Below the pieces are notes generated by a model. It made no database searches. It worked only from the letters and a program-made list of their open reading frames with translations, and was not told the origin of the DNA. A program made the translations under genes and the position numbers. A DNA stretch of 64,000 nucleotides from Dendrolimus kikuchii (Eukaryota; Arthropoda; Insecta; Lepidoptera; Lasiocampidae). The number at the start of each line of letters is the position of its first letter. Within the stretch, counting starts at the first letter, position 1. The DNA lies in assembly GCA_019925095.2 (NCBI GenBank), contig CM034403.1:1478690-1542689 (forward strand). The letters are read 5' to 3'. Of the stretch, positions 56,051-64,000 are shown in pieces.

Positions 56051-57598
56051 CAACATATACATATATATATATGTGCGCGTGTGCGTGTGTGTGTTCGCGT
56101 GGTGTTGTGTCTGTGACGATACACTCACGTGTTGCTCCTCGGGGTGTTGGGCTGCTGACCCTGCGGCGTCCTGAGTATGACGTTGGCGGACAGCGCGCGC
56201 ACGTACTGCCGGCGGCGCACCAGGAACCCCATTCGGAGGACTACTATCACCGCTGTTGCTACACACCTAAAATAAACAGTATTACACAATAAGATATGGC
56301 GTGTAAATAAAAATAAGAAAGTGTAAATCTGTAAGGAATAACATACATACATAACTTCACGCCAGTTCCCTTGCGGGGTAGGCACGAACAACAGAGCGCC
56401 ATTCAGGCTTATTCTTACACACCTCACTTGCTTCTTTGACATTCATAGTTCTTGTCATGCACGCTCGTCTGTTCTTAAGGCTCATTACAAATAATAAAAC
56501 TAATTTATTATTCCGACGTTTCTGCCACTTTTCATTAGTCATGTTCACGGAAGACAAAGATCTCGAGTGCCAATGAGTAATGTTAAAGTTTTTATTTAGC
56601 CTACCGCCAACTTGTTCTAATAAAATTTACACCGGAGCACAGCTCAGCTTGATTAACAATTTTCTCTTTTTACTTTACCTCCCACGCATAGAGTAAATAA
56701 TAACCATAAACAAAAATTAAAACTAAATAATTAAAATGAACAAGTTGAGTTAGGAGTGAATGTAATAACCGGATGGGACGCCGTCTCCTCCTTTTGCGAG
56801 CGCGTTATGCTTGCGAAGGAGGAGGCGGAGCGGGAGCGTGAGCGGGCGTCCTTGCTCCGCTCCCGCCAAAGGAGGACGCGCCGACGCCGGAGGGCGGATT
56901 TCGACCTTCGGCCACCGTAAGCGGGCGGCGCAGGTGGGGCCCCTTGGGGTGGATATAGGGGTTCTCACTCACCCGCACATGCCGTCGAGATGAGAGCGCG
57001 AGTGTTCCGCGCGCGCTCATCTCTCCTCCCGTGGGGCGCGTTACAGACCGCCCCACGCCTAGAGAGCATGATGATGCCGGAGGATGAGTCCCCCGGCAAT
57101 GAAAGAGGCCTTGGTCATATACCCGTAGCCCTGGCATAAGGCGAAGGACGGAACACCCAGGGATTTTAGTGGGTATCCCTAACCGGGGGCGGCAACAGCA
57201 TGGCACCAGTTCTGACTGGGCATGCTGGTGCCACCCTCGATCTGTCGAATCCTACAAACGGGTCGCGAATTATCCCCCCCAAGGTTCTGCCCTTGTCGCG
57301 GCTTATGGTCCTCAGAGTGAATGTAATAGACATGTAAGGCAAGCAACGAGCTTTGACAGTCTGCTGCATATTTGCCGATGTGAATACAGTCCATTGTCAC
57401 CTTGTTGAGCAGTTCGACGTAAACTTACTTGAAGCGTCTCTTCCCTTGGCTCGGCTGGACGGTCCTCGAGGAAGGCAGCCACAGGTTCCTTTCCAACTGG
57501 GTATATCCCTCGACCACGCGTTGCAGATACCGCTTCTGCCACACCAGCGCCTTGCGACAGCTCTCCAATCGGAGGCAGCGTCCGTGAAGATATCGAAT
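53271..57598 (-). CDS. Plp: Pericentrin-like protein, C-terminal PACT domain and tail (4 exons)
   Basis: PACT domains target pericentrin/AKAP450 proteins to centrosomes and bind calmodulin. Exons (minus strand): 57598-57429, 56266-56129, 53867-53722, 53334-53271, all GT-AG and phase-consistent. The first encodes [20 protein letters not shown] and [18 protein letters not shown], matching KYLHGRYLRAESFRKALIYQKKYL of vertebrate pericentrin. The second encodes [20 protein letters not shown], equal to the FRTAVRVVIAILRLRFLVKKW helix. The rest is a Ser/Pro/Arg-rich tail. The long coiled-coil part expected upstream is not seen before 64000, so this is only the 3' end, or a fragment. The hydrophobic run is the PACT helix, not a membrane span. 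Confidence 0.85.
53722..53867 (-). CDS. Plp: Plp exon, tail
   Basis: Encodes [20 protein letters not shown] then [20 protein letters not shown] and TSPG. Acceptor GTTCAG, donor GTAAGT. GC-rich in the middle. Confidence 0.82.
54084..54209. repeat. GTAAGCG-type MITE, copy 2
   Basis: GTAAGCGATATTTGGACCTA and TAAATCCAAATGACGCTTAC are its terminal inverted repeats, with the inner pair TTTTGCTTTAAAACTTTCAG and TTGTTGTAAAA. Confidence 0.6.
54348..54752 (+). mobile_element. RTE-3' copy 16 (open frame)
   Basis: 122 codons open, [20 protein letters not shown] to YLARELA, TGA, then (ATGT)n. In a Plp intron. Confidence 0.85.
54982..55170 (+). repeat. S2 tRNA-derived SINE, old copy
   Basis: TTAGCTCACTAGAACACATA, CCTGGCGTGGTAAATTTCAT and GTTGTATATAAACCATATCA. 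The B box is decayed. Confidence 0.5.
55502..55809 (-). mobile_element. S1 copy, full length
   Basis: Sense 5' end ATCCGTGCAGGAACGGAG at 55809, T-run at 55503. It abuts a (TA)n run. Confidence 0.85.
55809..55852. repeat. (TA)n microsatellite
   Basis: About 20 TA units between an S1 copy and an RTE-3' copy. Confidence 0.9.
55853..55968 (-). mobile_element. RTE-3' copy 17
   Basis: The last ~40 codons of the family frame with an ATGT tail, lying between two (TA)n runs. Confidence 0.8.
55968..56048. repeat. (TA)n microsatellite, ~80 bp
   Basis: An uninterrupted TA run right after the RTE copy, followed by (TA)/(TG) text to 56098. Confidence 0.92.
56129..56266 (-). CDS. Plp: Plp exon, PACT basic helix
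   Basis: Encodes [20 protein letters not shown] then [20 protein letters not shown]. Acceptor TTTTAG, donor GTGAGT. Confidence 0.87.
56341..56484 (-). mobile_element. RTE-3' copy 18
   Basis: A short 3' end, from ACATACATACATAACTTCAC to TCTTAAGGCTCATT. Confidence 0.8.
56490..56752. repeat. CCGACGTTTCGGCC foldback-family copy, half
   Basis: TTATTATTCCGACGTTTCTG and the shared middle CCTACCGCCAACTTGTTC. The other inverted end is missing. Confidence 0.5.
56768..57314 (+). mobile_element. R1-like LINE 3' end, copy 1
   Basis: Flanked by a perfect 14-bp duplication GAGTGAATGTAATA (56754-56767 and 57315-57328). It encodes the last residues of ORF2 ([20 protein letters not shown], then [21 protein letters not shown] text) and a structured 3' region ending GGTCCTCA without poly(A). 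It lies in the Plp intron between the PACT exons. Confidence 0.82.
57429..57598 (-). CDS. Plp: Plp exon with PACT core
   Basis: Encodes [20 protein letters not shown] then [20 protein letters not shown] and GKRRFK. Acceptor CTATAG, donor GTAAGT. Confidence 0.87.
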
Positions 57599-57928
57599 CT
57601 ATAGATACAGAAACGATGTACGACTTAAAAGTTTGTAATGAAAATAATTCACTCGATTCGAAACGCCAAGCGCGAAATTTAATGAATTTTTTTGTTTAGG
57701 TTTGCTTGTAGGCACACTACCTAATGGGTCCACTTGATGGCAAGTGGTTATCGTTGCCCATGAATATCTGCAACACCAAAGAATTCGATGATTCTCTACC
57801 TCGTTGAGACTCAAAATATTTATTTACGCCCTTTATGAAGAGCCCCCTGTTGTATCGCTCTGACTGCGTTGAATTTAGGTTATACCTAATCAATGCTACT
57901 TGACACCCGACAAGCACCGTCTTCTTCT

Positions 57929-58242
57929 TTTTTTTTATTGCAGAAGATCAGCAGACAGGCAGACAGTCCACTTGATGGAAAGCGGTTACCATTGCCTATG
58001 GACATTTGCAACACCAAAGATGCTACAAATGCGCTGCTGCTCTCTTAAGGGAAACTGGAACCTGGTCACTAATGCCGGAACACAACTCAAGGTTGTTATG
58101 GCGACATACTTTAGACCAGGGGTGGTAGCCATCCAGTCGGGCAAATGCCCTACCACCTGGCTGTGGGTTGTTAAGTCGCCTCTTACGAAAGACCACCCGG
58201 CCGTAGGAAATTGTATTCTTTCTCCGTTCCTGCACGCATAAA
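57929..58242 (-). mobile_element. S1 copy, full length
   Basis: Sense 5' end near 58242 (TGCGTGCAGGAACGGAG), T-run at 57930. Confidence 0.85.
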
Positions 58243-58253
58243 TTCTTCTACAG

Positions 58254-58442
58254 GTGAATGCGGAATATTTACCATTGAAAATCGCTTGATCGACAAATTG
58301 CTGACTAGTCTATCAACTACTGCTAAGCACTACGAGCAGCGGGTTGTCATCGAGTGGTCCACTCATAGTCCCATTTGGACAGCTTGCGAGCAAAGCGATC
58401 CATTACTGACCGGGTGCCTGATGGCTCTGATGAACCATGACG
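58254..58442 (+). CDS. Candidate exon of an unrecognised plus-strand gene
   Basis: Acceptor TCTACAG. Open for 62 codons (ECGIFTIENRLIDKLLTSLS, HYEQRVVIEWSTHSPIWTAC, DPLLTGCLMALMNHD), donor G|GTATAT. Composition and codon use look coding, and the minus strand has stops. The acceptor begins 12 bases after an S1 copy, so the upstream context is disturbed. No family recognised. Confidence 0.35.
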
Positions 58443-58560
58443 GTATATTTCGAAGTCTACTTCTACACATGATATATAAGCTTGGTATTTAAACTCTTTG
58501 AAAGACACGTTTAAATTATTAAATACTAATATTTTCTTAAGTTTTCGCGACTTGTATACA

Positions 58561-58709
58561 TAATAAAACTACGTTTTAACGGTTTTAAGCGCGGTAATTT
58601 TATTTGATTTTGGTTTTTCCGACGTTTCGGCCACTTTTCAGTGGCCGTCGGAAAAACCAAAATCAAATAAAATTACCGCGCTTAAAACCGTTAAAACGTA
58701 GTTTTATTA
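58561..58709. repeat. Perfect 63-bp foldback (CCGACGTTTCGGCC family, minimal form)
   Basis: Arm 58561-58623 (TAATAAAACTACGTTTTAAC ... TTTTTCCGAC) is the exact reverse complement of 58647-58709. The 23-base loop contains GGCCACTTTTCAGTGGCC. Confidence 0.9.
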
Positions 58710-58734
58710 TTAAATACTATTTTGTTATATTATA

Positions 58735-59338
58735 TACATACATACATACATACATACATACATAACTTCACGCCAGTTCCCTTGCGGGGTAGGCACGAAC
58801 AACAGAGTGCCATTTAGGCTTATTCTTACACACCTCACTTGCCTCTTTGACATTCATAACTCTTGTCATGCACACTCGTCTGTTCTTAAGGCTCCTGACA
58901 TCACCTTCTGCTAGAACACGATCAATTTGATCATGGAAGGTGTGTCGTGGCCTTCCACGACTTCTGCATCCATCCACTTTTTCATTGTATATCTGTTTAG
59001 TCATTCTTTCATCATGCATTCTTTCCACATGCCCGAACCACCGGAGCATTCCTTTCCTTACCTTCACCCCGACACTCTCTTTCAGACCAACTCTCTTTCT
59101 TACTTCGGTATTGCGAACGCGGTCCGCGAGCGTCACTCCGCAGATTTTGCGCAGTGCTCGCATCTCGACCGCGTTTACTCTACTTTCATGCTCTCTCTTC
59201 CATACCCAACTCTCGCTTCCATACGTGAGCGTAGGTACCAGCACCGCGTTGTGTATGGCGAGCTGGGCCTTCTGGCTGAGGTTCTTAGCGCCTAGAAGTT
59301 TACCTAACGCTCCATTCACACTATTCCCCAAATTCACT
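58735..59338 (-). mobile_element. RTE-3' copy 19 (longest intact frame)
   Basis: 604 bp flanked by the perfect 11-bp duplication GTTATATTATA (58724-58734 and 59339-59349). 189 codons are open ([20 protein letters not shown] ... [15 protein letters not shown]) up to TGA before (ATGT)n. The [14 protein letters not shown] and [10 protein letters not shown] motifs mark the C-terminal part of an RTE-type polyprotein. Confidence 0.9.
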
Positions 59339-59364
59339 GTTATATTATAAACGTCTTATTTCAG

Positions 59365-59488
59365 TGTGCTAATAACTGCCTTCCACTTCGTACACATCCC
59401 GCTGTCTAACGTAACAGTGGCTACGAGTTGGCTCACCCGCATCAAGAAAAACAGTCATGGCACAATTCGGAATTCTCACGAGTTTTGA
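59365..59488 (+). CDS. Candidate terminal exon, unrecognised
   Basis: Acceptor TTTCAG at 59364. One frame is open for 41 codons to TGA (VLITAFHFVHIPLSNVTVAT, SWLTRIKKNSHGTIRNSHEF). Joined directly to 58442 the phase would instead give VC and TAA at 59370. Whether the two pieces belong together is unsure. Confidence 0.28.
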
Positions 59489-59914
59489 CCATATTTCGCA
59501 GTCTTGGCATACATATAAAGGCCGATTAAATCAGTGGTTCATCGCGAATGATGTGAAAAAGTATCGAAGTTCAATCTATTAGGACCACGATCGTAAAACT
59601 CTACTTAATACAACAAAGTCAACTGACATCCTGAAGTACTATAGTAATACAGGTTGAACTCAAGAGTTAATTAAAAATTAGAAACACATCTTTTAAATTG
59701 TAATAAAACTATTGCAAGAAATAAACATTGTTCGAACTATTTGAAACGAAATTCAAAAAAAGAACATTTCAAAATTGACATTTATTTGACGTCTAAAGTC
59801 GCCATTCCGTCAACGTGACATGTACCTACATAATTAATTCCGCGAAGTCCCTGTTATTTTCCAACAACAACAACATCCCTTTGTTTTATAATGATATAGC
59901 AGAATTGGATTAAT
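59489..59914. other. 5' region of the gene at 59915
   Basis: No exon or repeat seen. It should contain the promoter and 5' untranslated region, but no motif can be named. Confidence 0.3.
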
Positions 59915-59958
59915 ATGGATCCACCAAAGAGCGATGTTCCGAAATTGTCCGACATGGT
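59915..59958 (+). CDS. Unrecognised gene, exon 1
   Basis: ATG to GT|GTAAGT, encoding MDPPKSDVPKLSDM and two bases of Val. Confidence 0.6.
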
Positions 59959-61038
59959 GTAAGTATAGCTTTAAGAAAATGACAAGAAAATCTTTCATAA
60001 TTTTATTATCGAACAAAAAGTAAAGAAATAATCTTGAAGCATGATAAAATACCGTAATAATGGCCAAAGTCTTGCATTTCATTGTAATTATTCGTCGCTT
60101 TTGAGAAGTCCATAATGAAATACGTTCCGTCTTTAACATTGTTCTGAAGCAAGGTCAGAGCAAGGTATTACATTAGTGCACTTTGTAGAATCATAACTTG
60201 CCGTCAGTAAAGGAATCACCGCAATGAAAAATGTACCAAGTGCTAATAGACGTGCGAAATCAGTAGACTTAGCTTTTTAACCGACTTCAAAAAAAGGAGG
60301 AGGTTCTCAGTTCGTCGGTATCTTTTTTTTATGTATGTTCACCGATTACTCCGAGATTTATGATCCGATTTACGTGATTCTTGTTTAGTTTGATGCGGAA
60401 TAGTTGCCATTTGGTCCCCTAAAAATTTGACATAGTTTGGCCCAGTAGTTTTCATTTTACGAACATTTTTTTGTTCCCGTTTCTTGGAACCTATATTTTT
60501 TAAGGAGCGCGGCACCTTTCGTAGGTCTACCCATACATAGCTAGACACTAAAAAGTATCAAAAAAAAATAAAAAAACTTCGTTTAAAAAAACTGACTTCA
60601 AAAACTAAAAAGTATAAAATAACTTATTTCTAAAGCTATTATTATTAATATATATTATCTAAAACATCTTGAAGTCGGTCCAAAGTAAAACATAAAAATT
60701 ACTATATTTTTTTGAAAATTACTAAGCACCGACCTTAAGATGCTTTAGATAATATATATTAATAATAATAGCTTTAGAAATAAATTATTTTATACTTTTT
60801 AGTTTTTGAAATCGGTTTTTCATATTTTTGGATAAGCGTGACGGGTGAAATACAAATACTAGAGAGTATCTATAATTAAAGCGAAATGTTAATTCCAAAT
60901 CCACTTTTCAGCATGTGCGGTGATCACCCTTCGTTCGTCAAAACCGAATCGAATATGAAAGATAGCAAAGTGGACGTGAAGGAGAAAGAGAAGACCAAGG
61001 AGAGAACTCCTATGTCTCACCCTAGGCTCACACCATCG
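59915..61038 (+). CDS. 5' end of an unrecognised plus-strand gene (2 exons)
   Basis: Exon 1, 59915-59958, starts MDPPKSDVPKLSDM with donor GTAAGT. Exon 2, 60912-61038, has acceptor TTTCAG, encodes VMCGDHPSFVKTESNMKDSK then VDVKEKEKTKERTPMSHPRL and TPS, donor GTAAAC. Phases agree (44 nt, then 1 + 126). The product is hydrophilic and Lys/Glu-rich with no signal peptide or membrane segment, more like a nuclear or cytoplasmic regulator; no family is recognised. The rest is beyond 61 kb. Confidence 0.6.
60279..60830. repeat. AACCGACTTC-type repeat with a 93-bp foldback
   Basis: 60279-60540 carries AACCGACTTCAAAAAAAGGA and GTTCGTCGGTATC, a phrase common in moth genomes. Arms 60585-60679 and 60728-60820 are inverted repeats (AAAAGTATAAAATAACTTAT, GCTATTATTATTAATATATA). 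Confidence 0.65.
60912..61038 (+). CDS. Unrecognised gene, exon 2
   Basis: Acceptor CTTTTCAG with a good pyrimidine tract. 42 codons of charged sequence ending TPS before GTAAAC. Confidence 0.6.
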
Positions 61039-61186
61039 GTAAACTTATCTTACCTGCAACCCTGATCCAAGTAGTTCATGATAAATAGGCACTGGGAAAT
61101 GTTATCTAGGAAAACGAAAATAATACACACGGATAGTAAAAAGAAGATAAAAAGAGATGAATAAAGATAAATAAGTAATTTTAATT

Positions 61187-62005
61187 AAGACGTTACGGCA
61201 CCCTGACGTTCCGCCTGACGCAGGTCCTCTCGGGGCACGGATGCTTCGGGAAGTACCTGTGTCGAATAAGGCGTGAACAGACGTCAGGGTGCCACCACTG
61301 CGTCGGCGGCGACAAAGACACGGCGCTGCATACCCTCCAGGTGTGTCTAGCCTGGGACGAGCAGCGTCGTGATCTCGTCGCGGCCTTCGGGGCGGATTTG
61401 TCCCTTCCGGCCGTGGTAAAGGCCATGGTCGGGAGCGCCGACGCGTGGGACGCAGCCGCCTCCTTCTGCGAAAGCGTCATGTCCGCAAAGGAGGCGGCGG
61501 AGCGGGAGAGGGAGCAATCCGCTACGCTCCCCTCCCGCCAGAGCCGGCGGCGGCGTCGGAGGGTCGTCCATGACGACCTCCAGCCGCCGTAGGCTACGGC
61601 CGTGCGGGCGACCGGCGGGGAAACCGGACCCGCCCGCACATAAAGGCCGGAGAGGAGGGACGCGCGCCGATCCGCGCGCCCCCTCTCACCTCGCGGTGAA
61701 GTAGAGGAGCCGGAGAGACCCAGATTTCCGGCTACCAAATGGTGAGGCCAGCCCACAAAGGGGCCGGCCGCCGTCCGTCCGGGCTGGTGGTGAATGCGCG
61801 AGCGAGCCCACAGCCCGGACAAAGGACGCTCGGGATGGGACAGGGGTTTTAGTGGGTATCCCTAACCGCGGCGTGGCAATAGCATCTCACATCTCAACGT
61901 GGGGTGCTAGTGCCACCCCGACCTGGCGAATCCCACTCACGGGCCGCGACCTTTCCCCCTCGCGCGGCCTACGGTCCTCAAACGGATTTCCCCTGTATAA
62001 AAAAA
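61187..62005 (+). mobile_element. R1-like LINE 3' end, copy 2
   Basis: ORF2 C-terminus FRLTQVLSGHGCFGKYLCRI, REQTSGCHHCVGGDKDTALH, WDAAASFCESVMSAKEAAER and a stop at 61592, with the C-x2-H-C-type knuckle usual for R1-clade ORF2. The 3' region shares GGTTTTAGTGGGTATCCCTAAC with copy 1 and ends in a short A-run. A 15-bp near-duplication AAGTAAT(T/A)TTAATTA flanks it. Confidence 0.8.
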
Positions 62006-62129
62006 AGTAATATTAATTACTTTGATGACATAAGCCCTTCTCCATATATCTGTAATCATATAAGTTTAGATCACATGGCATTGTATTTTAAGGAGTGATG
62101 TTGTGCGGTTTTTCATTCTAAAAATGTAT

Positions 62130-62504
62130 AATACATACACACATAACTTCACGCCAATTCCCTTGCGGGGTAGGCACGAGCAACAGAGCGTCATTCAGTC
62201 TTATTCTTACACACCTCACTTGTTTCTTTGACATTCATAGCTCTTGTCATGCACGCTCGCGTCTGTTCTTAAGGCTCCTGACATCACCTTCTGCATCACC
62301 TGACACGATCAATTTGATCATGGAAGGTGTGTCGTGGCCTTCCACGACTTCTGCATCCATCCACTTTTGCATTGTATATCTTTTTAGTCATTCTTTCATC
62401 ATGCATTCCTTTCCTTACCTTCACCCCGACACTCTCTTTCTTACTTCGGTATTACGAACGCGGTCCGCGAGCGTCACTCCGCAGATTTTGCGCAGTGCTC
62501 GCAA
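62130..62504 (-). mobile_element. RTE-3' copy 20
   Basis: Tail at 62130. The family frame is broken by small insertions and deletions (near 62258, 62295 and 62405). Confidence 0.82.
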
Positions 62505-62933
62505 TGTATTGAACAACAGTTGCAGGATATTCATAGTCTTTAAGTAACAATTATGTATTTCTGTGAGGAATATGAATTGCGTCAAATACGGCTTTTAACC
62601 TGTTACAAGAACTGCGTTGATTAGCGTCGATCCAACTTGTAAGTCGGTCGGACCTAAGTTTGCCTGAGCTGAAAATTTAATACATCAGACAAGGTTGTAT
62701 GGACTAAGTTGCTTTGCCTGCGATTGTAACGAATAAAACAACAACAACGACAATTTAGCCAGTATGGATAATAAAATCAATACAAATGCTTTTCCTCAAA
62801 CGACCATGCATCAAATGTGTATGAAATACGAACTGTAACCGAGTACTTGATAATCTATCCATTAGGGAATTAAACTACAAGCAGAGAATATCACTAATAG
62901 TTTCTCATGAGGGTAGGCTCATGAGGTATTTCA
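62505..62933. other. No feature recognised
   Basis: AT-rich spacer, probably intronic for the gene at 59915. Confidence 0.3.
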
Positions 62934-63255
62934 TCCGTGCAGGAAGGGAGAAAGAATACAATTTCCTGCGGCCGGGCGGCCTGTCGTAAGAGGCGACAAA
63001 ACAACCCACAGCCAGGTGGTAGGGCATTTGCCCGACTGGATGGCTACCACCCCTGCTCTAAAGTATGTCGCCATAACAACCTTGAGTTGTGTTCCGGCAT
63101 TAGTGACCAGGATCCAGTCTCCCTTAAGAGAGCAGCAGCGCATTTGTAGCGCCTTTGGTGTTGCAAATGTCCATAGGCGATGGTAACCGCTTTCCATCAA
63201 GTGGGCCGTCTGCCTGTCTGCTGATCTCCTGCAATAAAAAAAAAAAAAAAAAAAA
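62934..63255 (+). mobile_element. S1 copy, full length with long poly(A)
   Basis: ATCCGTGCAGGAAGGGAG to CTGCAATA and about 20 A. The longest tail of the family here, suggesting a recent insertion. Confidence 0.88.
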
Positions 63256-63522
63256 GGCGGAGATTATAGATCTCCACTTGCAACGATCCTGACAAACAAC
63301 TTTTTCATTAATCTTTCCATACATGCAAATTTATTTGAAATGCTTTTTACATCATCTTTCTTTAACACTTCTACTATTTGATTATGGTGTGTACGTCGCG
63401 AATTGCCGGCACCAACTTTACCATTCACACTATTGTCATACACTTGTTTTGCGACTCATTTTCATTCATCCTCTGTACATGACCAATCCATATTAACAGT
63501 CCTTCTTCTACTCTTGTTATTT

Positions 63523-63880
63523 ATTACATACATACATACATACATACATAACTTCACGCCAGTTCCCTTGCGGGGTAGGCACGAACAACAGAGCGCCATT
63601 TAGGCCCATTCTTACACACCTCACTTGCTTCTTTGACATTCATAACTCTTGTCATGCATACTCGTCTGTTCTTAAGGCTCCTGACATCACCCTCCGCTAG
63701 TACACGATCAATTTGATCATGGAAGGTGTGTCGTGGCCTTCCACGACTTCTGCATCCATCCACTTTTGCATTGTATATCTGTTTAGTCATTCTTTCATCA
63801 TGCATTCTTTCCACATGCCCGAACCACCGGAGCATTCCTTTCCTTACCTTCACCCCGACACTCTCTTTCAGACCAACTAT
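63523..63880 (-). mobile_element. RTE-3' copy 21 (open frame)
   Basis: About 105 codons open, [20 protein letters not shown] to YPARELA, with a (ATGT)n tail at 63523. Confidence 0.85.
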
Positions 63881-63948
63881 TACATGTTCTTTTAATGCAC
63901 AACGTTCACTCATCACACTGATCCTTGTAATAAAATGTTATGTTTTAG

Positions 63949-64000
63949 GCCTCTCGCACCGGCGCCGTTGAGCAACGCGGACGAGCGACGTCGGACCATA
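63949..64000 (+). CDS. Possible further exon of the gene at 59915, cut by the window edge
   Basis: Strong acceptor ATGTTTTAG at 63948 and sudden GC-rich text. Direct phase from 61038 gives ASRTGAVEQRGRATSDH. A neighbouring frame reads PLAPAPLSNADERRRTI, which looks more protein-like and would need an exon in between. Confidence 0.4.

Noticed and set aside
56129..56266. Transmembrane segment in [18 protein letters not shown]
   Set aside because: It aligns with the basic amphipathic PACT helix of pericentrin, so a membrane span is unlikely.
55936..56292. Open frames of Ile-Tyr repeats
   Set aside because: Translation of (TA)n runs.
58940..59350. Open frames of 120-140 codons rich in Ser, Leu and His opposite RTE-3' copies (also 21818, 26513, 33464)
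   Set aside because: They are antisense shadows of the reverse transcriptase tail and recur wherever the copy is present.
61193..61822. A 209-codon minus-strand open frame
   Set aside because: It is the antisense of a GC-rich R1-like ORF2 end, whose real frame on the plus strand carries the Cys/His knuckle.
1..64000. CRISPR arrays or bacterial operons
   Set aside because: The many direct repeats are transposon copies with irregular spacing, and the genes are spliced.

Overview
The window is nuclear DNA from an insect, most likely a moth or butterfly. It is AT-rich and intron-rich. Short exons with textbook GT-AG borders sit in kilobases of transposon debris typical of Lepidoptera: 5'-truncated RTE-like LINEs with (ATGT)n tails, tRNA-derived SINEs, Helitron ends with CTAGT, MITEs and R1-like LINE tails. 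The organism call is an inference from gene structure and repeat types. There is no bacterial-style gene organisation, no CRISPR array and no bona fide tRNA or rRNA gene.

Four host loci are visible. (1) Sec31 (COPII outer coat) lies on the minus strand from 16654 leftwards. Eleven phase-consistent exons (16654 to 2381) encode the first ~485 residues, and the rest lies beyond base 1. (2) A TPH-domain axonemal protein, best matched to CFAP210/CCDC173, lies on the plus strand from 17551. Eleven exons to ~42229 encode ~563 residues, close to the family's usual length of ~550 as I recall it. It starts 896 bp from the Sec31 start, head to head. (3) The C-terminal end of a pericentrin-like protein (PACT domain, Plp) lies on the minus strand at 57598-53271, with a possible last exon at 52114. 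Its upstream exons are not recognised. (4) The 5' end of an unrecognised plus-strand gene starts at 59915 and has two supported exons and a possible third at the right edge. Two weaker plus-strand exon candidates lie at 58254 and 59365.

Mobile DNA by region: 1-2234 is a BEL/Pao LTR retrotransposon (gag-protease reading frame open to the window edge, a primer-binding-site-like stretch and a candidate LTR) inside a Sec31 intron. 2670-4252 is a nest of RTE copies in and beside a pogo/Tigger-like element. 4691-6538 holds TIR elements with a TA target. 7.4-15.6 kb is Sec31 introns full of SINE and RTE pieces. 18-37 kb is CFAP210 introns with RTE, SINE, Helitron, PIF/Harbinger-like MITE and Ty3/gypsy pieces. 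36.5-37.1 kb is a LINE reverse transcriptase C-terminus. 38-44 kb has MITEs, an inverted repeat around the last CFAP210 exon, and a Helitron with a triplicated 125-bp unit. 44.4-51 kb is mostly unassigned AT-rich DNA. 51.5-64 kb has SINEs, R1-like LINE ends and foldback elements around the Plp and 59915 loci.

Three repeat families dominate and are cited by short names. RTE-3' is the last ~190 codons of a reverse transcriptase ORF running almost directly into an (ATGT)n tail (21 copies). S1 is a ~310-bp retroposon starting ATCCGTGCAGGAACGGAG and ending CTGCAATAAAA (19 copies). S2 is a tRNA-derived SINE with A and B boxes (6 copies). The best leads are where these insertions touch host gene structure: a target-site duplication that copies a splice donor, a duplicated exon segment that could be an alternative last exon, a GC-AG intron, and long foldback sequences.
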